DNA from: Chaetoderma sp. LZ-2023a
Taxonomy: Eukaryota; Mollusca; Caudofoveata; Chaetodermatida; Chaetodermatidae
DNA: 64,000 nucleotides
Reading direction: 5' to 3'
NCBI GenBank assembly: GCA_034401795.1
Contig: CM067366.1
Location: forward strand, 80,051,647 to 80,115,646
Shown here: positions 1-10,230 of the stretch, piece after piece
Layout: every line of letters starts with the position of its first letter
How positions within the stretch are numbered: the stretch's first letter is position 1
Translations under genes and position numbers: made by a program
Notes under the pieces: generated by a model
What the model saw: only the letters and a program-made list of their open reading frames with translations
Told to the model about the DNA's origin: nothing
Database searches by the model: none

Positions 1-22
1 TCATGATATAAAACCTTATTCT

Positions 23-109
23 GTTGAATATTTTGAAATTAATTTGACTGGAAGCCATTGCTGCCTAATGCAGCAAGCTTCCAGTCAAATAAATTTCAAA
101 ATATTCAAC
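23..109. repeat. Foldback hairpin, family FB1 (intact)
   Basis: Near-perfect palindrome. The left arm runs gttgaatattttgaaattaa then tttgactggaagc; the right arm is its complement ending atattcaac; the loop is about ctgcctaatgcag. FB1 is the commonest short hairpin in the window. Confidence 0.85.
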
Positions 110-189
110 CGTTGTCCTGTGTGGTTACCTTAATACTGAAACAATGGGGAATTCATCAGTGAAATGGTTAACTCTTGAAAATGTTTAAA

Positions 190-533
190 AGCACATATTC
201 ACAGCAGCATGCTTGAAAATAAAATTGGTTAAATTGTATACTTTTAGAGGCTTAAACCTATAGGTAATGAAACAAAATAAATCTTAACATATGATGATTT
301 TATTCCATATCAATTAATATAATTTTCTAACTTGTGAAACTGAAATAGAGGCACGAGTCCCTAATTCAAATTCACAACTTAAAAAATTATATTAATTTAT
401 ACATAATAAAATCATCATATGTTAAGATTTATTTTGTTTCATTACATCTAGTCCCACAGTTTAAGCCTCTAAAAGTTTGCAATTTAAACAATTTTATTTT
501 CAGTCATCTTGCTGTGAATATGCACCTTTAATG
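190..533. repeat. Long imperfect inverted repeat (~345 bp)
   Basis: Arms 190-300 and about 400-533 are complementary: 'cacatattcacagcagcatg' against 'cttgctgtgaatatgcacc', 'cttttagaggcttaaa' against 'tttaagcctctaaaag', and 'ttaacatatgatgattttat' against its complement near 410-425. The centre is AT-rich. A foldback MITE with no coding content. Confidence 0.8.
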
Positions 534-574
534 GCCAACCTGGACCAAAATGTCTTCACCGGTGATATTGAGAA

Positions 575-947
575 ATAACTGTTTGCAGACGAGGGAAGAC
601 TTTTTGATAATTTACACAGGAATGGCTGACTCGATAAGCAATCACGCCATTCTGGTCGAAAATTAAAAAAAATAATTTATTGACCTGCAAATGGATAATC
701 ACTCATTTTCTCAACAAATCTTAGCAATTACATGATTAACCCTTTAACCCTCGAATTTGTTCAAGAAAATTTCAATTGTCTCATAGAAAATGTTCATTTG
801 TAGGCCGAGAGACTATTTTTGAAAATCTACCCCTGGAATAACTGGCTTGGTTATCGAGTCAGTCATTCCAGTGGTAAATTTTCAAAAATAGTCCTCTCGG
901 TCTGCAAATGAACATTTCTCAAGACGCTTACTTTCGAGGGGAGGTGG
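575..947. repeat. Two piggyBac-like foldback MITEs (FB2), first one degraded
   Basis: 732-947 is a good FB2 copy: starts ttaaccctttaaccctcgaa, with arms around 'gaaaatttaccactggaatg' and its complement. 575-720 is a diverged relative with the same layout. FB2 termini (ttaacccttt / aaagggttaa) match a TTAA target plus CCC-type TIR, the piggyBac signature. Confidence 0.65.
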
Positions 948-1200
948 ATTACATTGAATCTTTATTTTCTGTTTGCAGCCCTTTTTCCGAAACTATTGCT
1001 CTGATTTATTTGAGCACAAGAAGCATTGTTCAAATAAACTAAGATTTCCGAACTTTGGTCTTGGATCTATAGATAGTGTGCTTGTTTCTTGCTGTAAATA
1101 TTCATCTATATTTTTGCTACTATGATATCCCAAATTAGCAGAGTCCTTCAGCTCAACTAAATGGGTATATTATCCATAAACACCAATCTGTTTGCTTTAA

Positions 1201-1202
<2 letters not shown>

Positions 1203-1253
<51 letters not shown>
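1203..1253. repeat. (TA)n microsatellite
   Basis: About 51 bp of uninterrupted TA. The surrounding 950-1200 and 1255-1680 hold no gene or repeat I recognise. Confidence 0.95.
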
Positions 1254-1257
<4 letters not shown>

Positions 1258-1730
1258 GCACCTGTACTAATGATAGCTTTTTCAACCATTTCATTTTAGA
1301 CTTGTGTAAATCACATTCTGGTTCCCAGTGAGTGTATTGTAAAATCTGTTGATTATTTTTTAAATAGTTGTTTTGGTGGTAATGATATTCTGTAAATTTC
1401 TTTTAAATAGAGATTCTGGAGTATTTTGAAAACAATTTTACTGAATTTTGTTACTACCAAAGGACAAGTATTTTTTAAATAACCAACAGATATACATTCA
1501 GTTCTTCGTATCAAAATTTCGTTTTCCAGTTGGCTAAAATTTGCGTGACTACCTGTACAAAATCCAATTTTGCTGAAGAAAATTGGAGTCCAGGTTGATA
1601 TATGCAAACTTAATCATGTTTCATGTCTAAATTAGTGTCAATTGTCTAGCTTCGCTTAATTACATTATTATCCTATTCATCATAAGTGTAAGTACATACT
1701 GGGTTGGGTGGGTGGGGTGGGGGCTCTATG

Positions 1731-1878
1731 TTGAATAACTTGAAACAAATTTGATCTGCAAAAGCAAAAGAGCAATGCCAACATCAATAACACTCCACAC
1801 GCACCCCACCCATTCTTATTCATGTTGGCATTGTTCCTTTGCTTCAGAGATCGAACTTGTTTCAAATTGTTCAACATA
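1731..1878. repeat. Foldback hairpin, diverged FB1 relative
   Basis: 'tgttgaataacttgaaacaa' at 1731 pairs with 'ttgtttcaaattgttcaaca' at about 1858-1877; inner arms 'gcaatgccaacat' and 'atgttggcattg' also pair. The loop is C-rich (cacacgcaccccacccattc). Confidence 0.75.
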
Positions 1879-2335
1879 TTTTTTCTCACATCACAAAGGA
1901 ATTTCTGATGTCTGATATGTCGTTGAGATGGTTAAATAACTTGCTCTGCTTATCGGGATAATAATACTAGAACATTGTGACTGTGTAACTAACTGTTGTA
2001 AGGAAAGAATGTTTTAGAATCGTTTATGAATATCGACTAGAACATCATCTCGGTGCACTAAGTTTTGCTATAAGAGGTTATTGTGTTGTCTACATCATTA
2101 TAAACTCTTATTATTAGCCAGTTTATGTTATGATAATAGTTGTTCTTTGTTAAGTTTTGTCACCGTACAACGAATTTTGTATGTATGTATGTACGTAACT
2201 GCTAGGCATGTATTTATGTACATAACTCTGCTAGGCATGTATTTATGCAGGTAGGTTTGCTTCCAGGAAATAACCTTATGTTAGATTGGACTGATTTGAT
2301 CATATATCTGGATAGAGACTACTAATATTAGTAAA

Positions 2336-3265
2336 GCCAGTTAACCATTTAATGATCAAGTTGGTCATGAAAATCAAAATATTTGCTTATTAAATGTCCA
2401 TTTGCAGGTCAAGAGACGACTATTTTAGAAAATTTACCACTGGACTGACTCGTTCGGTTGTCGAGCCAGGCATTCCAGTTGTGAATTTTCAAGAATAGTC
2501 TTCTCTTGGCCTGCAAATGGACCATCCCCAAGACCACTGCAGAGTGATTAAATGAATAACTAAAATTAATTAAAAATATTTGGCAGTGTTATCGTCTGAA
2601 CTTCATTAACTTAGTTGTTTGAGTTTCCAAAGCAATAACATAGTTAGTTAAAGTCTTTGATGAAATTCAGCATATATTTTGATATGCCTCAGGAGGTCAT
2701 ATTCACTAAAAGCTTGTGTAATTTAACAAATTTAATAATTGGTCACTATATATGACCCTCATGAGAGCAGCTGCATGTGCCTTCATGTAGCTGAAGCGTA
2801 TTATAGCGACTGTTAATTAACCCGTTAACACTAAGCCAGCCAAAAACGACTGCAGTGGTCTTGAGAAATGTTCATTTGCATACAAAGAGAAGACATTTTG
2901 AAAATTTGACCACTGGAATGAGTGGTTTGATAACCGAGCCAGTCAAGCCAGTGGTAAATTTTCAAAAATAGTCTTCTTGGTGTGTAAATGGAGAGCTCCT
3001 ATGAGTTAAAAATTTCTTGGCGTAATTTGAGGGTTAAAACACTGTTTGGGCTAATTTAACTCTACTTGTCAGTCCCACATCTGCTGAACTGGAGATAATT
3101 GTCAGAAAACGTAATCACTTATGATTCATTCAGTAACCGGGCCAGTAATTCCAGTGCAATGCTTAAAAAATCTCTTGGTGTGGACAATTGGACATGTGCA
3201 AATGGACATTCCGCAAGACCACTGCAGAGGGCAGTTTTGGCTGGCTTGACCATTAAAGGGTTAAT
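2336..3265. repeat. FB2 foldback copies (2336-2545, 2816-3060, 3110-3262)
   Basis: Two full copies with central 'cgagccag' palindromes and 'tctcttggcctgcaaatgga' flanks, and a third, 3110-3262, that has lost the pairing of its arms but keeps 'aaatggacattccgcaagac'. Between them (2546-2815) I see nothing. From 3266 to 3700 there is only a CA-rich tract near 3505-3540. Confidence 0.65.
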
Positions 3266-3699
3266 GTTAGCACAGATACAGTATTGCAGTGTTCTATGTG
3301 TATTACTATGTATTAGCCATGGTATTATAATTACAATATTGTATATTCTTACCTTCGAATGATAAACGACGGTTGATTCATTGTTTTAAGTTTACTAAAA
3401 TCAGATTTTCATGAGACTAATTATATTGACTTCATTAATTACAATTTCATTTTCAATAAATACTGAATGTTTTGTTTCATTTGTGTTTTCCTGTTATATA
3501 TACACCCACCCACACACACGCATGTACGCTCACACACCCTGGTACACGCTTCCATCCTCAACCACTCAATGCACTACAAGACATGCGTCTCTGACTGCCA
3601 GACACACAAAGGAGTGTGACGAGTAACTAAACAGGTCACTTATCGCGACTACTTTGGTCATTTTGTCTTAAGTCATTTATTAAGCTTGAGTCAATGTGG

Positions 3700-4265
3700 G
3701 ATCTGATGTCACTCACATATCTGACATCCAATACATCATATTTCAGCTGACGTTACAATCAAAATGACATATCTGTGCCATGAAAATACTGTGTGTCACG
3801 AAAGTGTACAAATTGTATGTCTTTGGCCGTATTCGACTGGGCGAAAACTTAAGAGCACATTGGCTCCATAGAGAATATTTTTTATTCGACTGGTATTTCC
3901 TGGAATATAATAGAGCACGAAACAAGCCAGAGCCAAAATGTGTAGCATGTTTCGTGAAGTAGGTCATGTGATGAAAACACAGACATAGGGAGCTGATCTG
4001 TACTATTATTCATCATTCACTATCACTGAAAACGCCACGGAAAGGTGGATTTTATTTTCAAGATTTTTAAATTTGGGCGATATTGTGTTTCTGCCAATTC
4101 CATACTGATAGGTTTTTTTTTATTTGACGTTTGCGTAGAGCACATTTTGGCCACTGCGCAAGTAAATTTACTCTGGAAAAGTCCCAGTCGAATACAGCCA
4201 TTGATAAATTTACAATTTAATAAACAGTCTTGAATATTTTGCAGCTAATTTGACTTGGAACTGTT
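3700..4265. mobile_element. MITE family C copy interrupted by a 379-bp TIR element
   Basis: Family C sequence ('aattgtatgtcttt' and, after the interruption, 'aatttaataaacag..gaatattttg') is split by 3823-4201. That inner element has TIRs TGGCCGTATTCGACTGGG (3823) and CCCAGTCGAATACAGCCA (4184-4201). It has no coding capacity. Confidence 0.65.
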
Positions 4266-4558
4266 GCTGCCTATGCATAAATTAAAAATAAACTTGACAA
4301 AATTTCACAGCCTCTGTCAATATTAAAACTTCGGTTGAAATCACCAATCTTGACACCACACAAAATTCACAGTACGATTTGATCGTGTGAATTGTCAACC
4401 ACGTGGCTTGACGTTACACCAAACGTTTTCAGTGTAAAAGATGGCACCTAATAAAGTTATGAAGCAGGACATACTTTCTCTTGCATCTTTCATATGACCG
4501 TGTTTGAATGATGTATAGTGGGTTGGTTATCAATCACCAGTAGAAAAATATTTACAAA

Positions 4559-4879
4559 ATGAGATTTCAATTACAGACAAGCAGAAGATGGAATCATGGC
4601 TCAGTACCTGATCAAAGATGCCTGGTATGCCTAGAAGAAGATGAGTCCATTGAACACTTTATGCCAAGTTGCTCTGTAAGCCAAACAGTCTGGCAATCTA
4701 TTCTGAAGCAGATACTGACTGAACTGCAGGATAATGTATGTAGTGACTCCGAATTACTGACAACCCTTCAAGGGGATGATAGCATGATGTGGCACTTTCT
4801 CTTTGACACAAGTCAAGCAGAACTACCTACAGACATCACCCATCAACTTGAACCGGATTGTACCAGACCAGAGATGTAA
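4559..4879 (+). pseudogene. LINE reverse-transcriptase C-terminal fragment
   Basis: A 106-residue open stretch containing 'RCLVCLEEDESIEHFMPSC', the CxxC...H...C knuckle at the C-terminus of many non-LTR retrotransposon ORF2 proteins. No RT or endonuclease domain remains upstream, so this is a 5'-truncated relic. Confidence 0.5.
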
Positions 4880-5103
4880 AGATAGATCAAACCAATACTC
4901 TTCAACACTGATATGTTCTTCAATATTAAGGTCTTAAAATTGTTCAGATGTCAGGGAACTACAACGTCAAGTCAAGATGATGTCATACCATAACAATAAT
5001 TCATGTGATGACGTCACTCCATGATTCACATGGAAATTTAAGTGATTACGTGCCGATATTTACTAATTAGGAATTTGAAAATATGCAAATATGTTTTATT
5101 CCA

Positions 5104-5334
5104 ATTAACCCTTTAACACTCATATAAACCAAAAATGGCTTCTGCAGTGGTCTTGAGAAATATTCATTTGCAGACCGTGAGAAGACCATTTTCTGAAAAT
5201 TTACCACGAATGCCTGGCTCGATAACCGAGCCAGTCATTCCAGTGGTAAATATTAAAAAATAGTCTTCTCTTGGTCAGCAAATGGACACCTATTAGAAAT
5301 TTTAAAACAAATTTGAGGATTGAAGGGTTAAGTT
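5104..5334. repeat. FB2 piggyBac-like foldback MITE
   Basis: Opens attaaccctttaacactcat, closes gattgaagggttaa; arms pair around 'ctggctcgataaccgagccag' near 5215-5237. Confidence 0.75.
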
Positions 5335-5552
5335 ACACAGAAACATCATTTGGTGGGCTTTGATCTTTCTCTGTTTGTGGTCCCTTTAAGGCTGCTACCA
5401 TTGGTATGTCTTGGTAACATAATCAGTTGTTGGCATGTTTCACTGTATGACTGTATTAAGAGCTGGTGACCTTTAACTGGGTAGTTTAACTGTATTGTTG
5501 TTCACCTTTGCGCATAGATTACCAGTTATATAAGATTTAGTTCAGCTTGCCC

Positions 5553-6679
5553 TAGGTTTGCGCGATTTTTTGATTTAATCGTGAAGTTCGATTTATTTTT
5601 AAAATCGCGATTTTTACAATGTAATTTGAGGGAAAATCAGAAAATTGTCCAAAATTTCATGTTTTTTAAAAATCTGAAGTGTGTACTTTTCCGTCGCATT
5701 TTATCAGTACATGAGTACAATTATAATTGATTCACGCCTGTATTCATTGTCTTTATATCCCGCCATGCCATGCACATGTAGAATAATTACTAATCACAAC
5801 ACAAAGCGCTACAATAAACAAGCTAACAATAGCAAGGTAACACCTTTGTCATTGAGAAAACTCAGTTACTCCGTCCTATCGCCATATAATTTTCTTTCTT
5901 TCGCTGCAGACCCTGAGTCTGTCGCGAAATGCCGAGTATATACTTAGTTGCAGAGTGTTAGGCAATCAGTGAACATATTTCTTTTTAATTCTAGACTTAG
6001 CAATTCCAGGCAGTGTAATAATTTTTCCTCTTTGATTCGGTTGTCATGTCAAATTAAAGAAAATAAAGCAACAGAATTCCAGATTGTTTGATTTTGAAAT
6101 GTGCATTCTGTTGATTACACTTAAATGTAAGTAGTACATTCTGAAAGCAACTATAAACTGCACTATAGGACGAGTTTATGCCGTTACACTTGTACCTACT
6201 CAAAGCTACCGTTCTATGTATGTGGATTGCGCAGTATCTCCCCGGGTACTAATATTAGCGTCTTCGCGTTACTCCGGTAATGACCTAAACTCGTCCTACA
6301 AAGGGAGGCTATAAGCGGAAGCTGATACATCATGTAATATATTTTTTTCTCGACATTTTATCTCAAATTTTGATGAAATAAATAATGTTTATTAAACTAT
6401 ACGCAATATTTAGGTGCCCCAATTAATAATTTCACTCCCGCGATGATGGATATAAGGTATACATTAAGCATAGACATATGACGGTTAGAATACGTCGCAC
6501 GAAAATGTGTTCTAATTTCGTGCTATTTTTGTATCATTTATTTCAACTTTTTCTAGAAACAAGTCACGTTACCTCGGTTTATACTTTTGGGAATTTGGAC
6601 CTAGGATTTAATCGAAAATCGCAATTTTTTTTATATAAAATTGATCGCGATGTTTCAAAGCAAAAATCGCACAAGCCTA
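5553..6679. mobile_element. hAT-like non-autonomous element with 8-bp target duplication
   Basis: Termini taggtttgcgcgattttttg (left) and taggcttgtgcgatttttgc (right, reverse complement). The 8-bp direct repeat GCTTGCCC lies at 5545-5552 and 6680-6687, as expected for hAT. 1127 bp with no transposase; short ORFs inside are not convincing. The same terminus family recurs at 33261, 42690 and 51953. Confidence 0.85.
6166..6298. repeat. Small TIR element nested in the 5553-6679 element
   Basis: A 13-bp perfect inverted repeat, taggacgagttta at 6166-6178 and taaactcgtccta at 6286-6298, encloses about 107 bp with several CpGs. I found no clear target duplication. Confidence 0.5.
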
Positions 6680-6774
6680 GCTTGCCCTTTCAGCAATCAT
6701 ACTGTAAACTGTGTGACCTTGGTTCTGGTGAATATTAATGTTGCCAGTGACATCATTACCACTAGACTACGGAT

Positions 6775-7012
6775 CATTTAGGCTAAATTTGAATTTAACA
6801 TATTAATGGTATAAACTGGTCAGGAGAATACATTTTTTCTCTCCATTTGAAAGCCAACAGGATATTTTCTAACATTTACCACTAGAATGACTGGCTGAAT
6901 TATCTAGCCTGGCATTCCAACTAGGAAAGTAATAAAAATAGTCGACGTATGCTACAATTCAACGTTCTACACGGTTATTGCAGATGTCAGTTTTGGACAT
7001 TAAAGGCTTAAA
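6775..7012. repeat. Degraded FB2 foldback
   Basis: Recognisable by 'tttaccactagaatgactgg' and 'gcctggcattcca'; the arms no longer pair well. Confidence 0.5.
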
Positions 7013-7027
7013 GTAGCCGAGCATCAA

Positions 7028-8130
7028 AACACCCAGCCGCTTAATTGAAATGAGTTTGACTGAAAGCCGACACCAAGCCGCTTAATTGAAATGAGTTTGA
7101 CTGAAAGCCGACACCCAGCCGCTTAATTAAAATGAGTTTGACTGAAAGCCGACACCAAGCCGCTTAATTGAAATGAGTGACTGAAAGCCGACACCCAGCC
7201 GCTTAATTGAAATGAGTTTGACTGAAAGCTGACACCCAGCCGCTTAATTGAAATGAGTTTGACTGAAAGCCGACACCCAGCCGCTTAATTGAAATGAGTT
7301 TGACTGAAAGCCGACACCCAGCCGCTTAATTGAAATGAGTTTGACTGAAAGCCGACACCCAGCCGCTTAATTGAAATGAGTTTGAAAGCTGACACCAAGC
7401 CGCTTAATTGAAATGAGTTTGACTGAAAGCTGACACCCACGCCACTTAATTGAAATGAGTTTGACTGAAAGCTGACACCCAGCCGCTTAATTGAAATGAG
7501 TTTGACTGAAAGCCGACACCCAGCCGCTTAATTGAAATGAGTTTGACTGAAAGCTGACACCCAGCCGCTTAATTGAAATGAGTTTGACTGAAAGCCGACA
7601 CCCAGCCGCTTAATTGAAATGAGTTTGACTGAAAGCTGACACCAAGCCGCTTAATTGAAATGAGTTTGACTGAAAGCTGACACCCAGCCGCTTAATTGAA
7701 ATGAGTTTGACTGAAAGCCAACACCCAGCCGCTTAATTGAAATGAGTTTGACTGAAAGCCGACACCCAGCCGCTTAATTGAAATGAGTTTGACTGAAAGC
7801 TGATACCCAGCCTCTTAATTGAAATGAGTTTGACTGAAAGCCGACACCCAGCCGCTTAATTGAAATGAGTTTGACTGAAAGCTGACACCCAGCCTCTTAA
7901 TTGAAATGAGTTTGACTGAAAGCTGACACCCAGCCGCTTAATTGAAATGAGTTTGACTGAAAGCTGACATCCAGCCGCTTAATTGAAATGAGTTTGACTG
8001 AAAGCTGACACCCAGCCGCTTAATTGAAATGAGTTTGACTGAAAGCTGACACCCAGCCTCTTAATTGAAATGAGTTTGACTGAAAGCTGGCATCCAGCCT
8101 CTTAATTGAAATGAGTTTGACTGAAAGCTG
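7028..8130. repeat. 41-bp minisatellite (~27 copies)
   Basis: The unit is acacccagccgcttaattga followed by aatgagtttgactgaaagccg. Variants alternate gccgac/gctgac and cccagcc/caagcc. The half 'ttgaaatgagtttgactgaaagc' resembles one arm of the FB1 hairpin, so the array probably grew from a half-element. The flank 8131-8900 shows no gene or repeat. Confidence 0.95.
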
Positions 8131-8924
8131 CTCAAATTATTGGAAACGACAGTCATCAGATGTCGGCAATGGAAGTCAGCATATCCCCCTGAGTCGGAAT
8201 ATATATAAGCATTTTCAAACAATCATGCGGAAACCACATATTTCAGGGATTTCACCAAAAAGATCATAGCACTGCGTTGCCACGGAATATATCCACTGAA
8301 AAAGCATTGTGTATTTTCAAAACTCTTAGAGATCTGGCCTGAATTATACAATTTTGATGAATTAAGTTTTTCAGGAAATATCTCTCGGAAATATGGATGG
8401 ATAGATTTCACAAAACAGCACATGCAGGTCTCCAGTTAGTACCGGTAACATTTACCAACTTTCAGAACTAAACCATAATAATGTTGACAAGAAATGGTTA
8501 CAGACAAATGGACAGATATGCAAATCACTACCACCATGCATTTCATGCCTGGGCAATAGAAAGCATGGTATTTCCAGAATAAGCAGCATTAACATGGGTG
8601 AATGGTAGCCATTTCCACTGCGTGACTTAGTGACAAAAACTCTTAGTTTTATGTACAAAATTTATTTACAATCATGATTATACTAACAAATGTGTTGTAT
8701 CATCTCAATACAACTGTCAGGCTATTATCTATGCATACCTCACATAACTTGTATCCCCATGGCAATACAGCCTTGAAGAATCAGAAACAGTCTACTATTC
8801 GAGACTACCAGCATTTTAGGACTAAAAGATTGCGGTTATTTAGGACAGGTGTTTATTTAGGACAGGTGGTATATGGACAGATCTGATCCGTCACTCAAGT
8901 ATATGACATATCATAATCAATTAC

Positions 8925-9400
8925 ATCACAGGTAAGCTGACATCACAATCAAAACGCATAATGAATAATGTATCTAGGTCCGTCATGAACATATAAGTCT
9001 GTCAAGTGTAGGAATTGTATTTATACTATTTACTACAGTCTTGAATATTTTGAAACTAACTTGACTGGGCACTGTTACCTTAAAATTAGGATTCTGAGGA
9101 TTCAAAATATATAAATCAATCCCATCACATAAAGTATGGCTGGAGCTTAGCTAGAGATGGATCCATCTATTACCATGATTTACTGGTCAAGATTGGTCGA
9201 GAAAATTTATATTTTGCTTAATGAATGTTTAGTTACAGTCAAGACTATTTTTTAACATTTACCACTGGTTTGGTTATCGTACCCGGCATTCCGGCGAAAA
9301 AAAAAAAAAAAAAAATAGCTACTTGGCCATCGAATGGACTTTCCTACAGGCAACTGCAGAGGTAATTTTTTGCCGGCTTGATCACTAAAAGGTTTAACAA
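8925..9400. repeat. Partial MITE C (8925-9085) and degraded FB2 (9180-9400)
   Basis: The first part has 'ataatcaattacatcacagg', 'aattgtatttatactattta' and a half FB1 arm. The second keeps 'aacatttaccactgg' and an A-run at about 9296-9315 where the right arm has decayed. Confidence 0.55.
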
Positions 9401-9429
9401 ATATTGAGAGGCCAACTGATGCAGCATGG

Positions 9430-9752
9430 ACCTTTCCATATTTAGCTATGCCCCACCCTTCTGTAAGCTAAGCTCAACCCACACTTCGCTCATGTTGGGA
9501 TCGATTGATCCATGAACTTCCTATCAATTTCCAGAAAACTATACACATAAGTTCTTGAATATTTTGAAACTAAATATTCAACAGTGTTTATTACATACAA
9601 TTTGTACGTGTCAGACTATTACGAAGTAAAGACGGGCCACATAGAATCATTTATGACGTAATGATTATGTCATCCTACACGCCGCTTAGCGGATTATGAT
9701 GTTATATGACATCAGACGATAGATGGATACTCTGGAAAGGTGAATTGGAAGG
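9430..9752. mobile_element. MITE family C copy with terminal inverted repeats
   Basis: Left end tggacctttccatatttagc, right end ctctggaaaggtgaa. Contains 'gttgggatcgattgatcc', a shortened FB1, 'acaatttgtacgtgtcagac' and 'atgacgtaatgattatgtca'. Family C is about 400 bp when full length and carries CRE-like TGACGTCA-type palindromes. Confidence 0.7.
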
Positions 9753-10170
9753 CTGTTGTGAAATATTTCTTGAACTAACACTTATTATAAATCCGACATT
9801 TGAAATCCTACTTTTTCCAACCCGTCTAATAAAAACTTCACCTGTCACATTTCAAACACGTGGTTATTCATCTTGAATTCTGTATACAGAACAATCTTTT
9901 TGATAGACACCCTCTCCAGTGCCAGACCCAATTAGGTAGTTCACATAGTTATGTATCAATCAGAGTGTTATCACATGAAATCAATGGTTCTGGGAATATT
10001 TTGAAGATATTTTGATTACCAGCTGCTGCTTCTGCTTTATGCAACAAAGATTTCTAGGCAGATACATTAGAAAAATATTCAACATAATATCTCCTACATC
10101 ATAAAGATTGTGTACCCGGTGTATCTAGCATTGAAAAGATTAAAACAATGCTTAAATAATGTTGTGTTGT

Positions 10171-10230
10171 TCAGTATCGCTGTTTCTTCATGATGTTTGG
10201 TCGCCAGTTGATGGGATGACTCTCTTCAGT
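10171..10230 (-). CDS. PLRG1: PLRG1 exon 15 (residues 498-516 and stop)
   Basis: Acceptor atttacag, then '[19 protein letters not shown]' and TGA (10171-10173). Human ends 'TEETHPVSWKPEIIKRKRF', so the terminus is full length and not truncated. Confidence 0.96.
   Translation of the reverse strand, partial: TEESHPINWRPNIMKKQRY

Noticed and set aside
3099-3362. 87-codon ORF on plus
   Set aside because: Covers a decayed FB2 repeat; no domain or codon signal.
5681-6738. ORFs inside the 5553-6679 element as transposase
   Set aside because: 88 and 86 codons without hAT motifs; the element looks non-autonomous.
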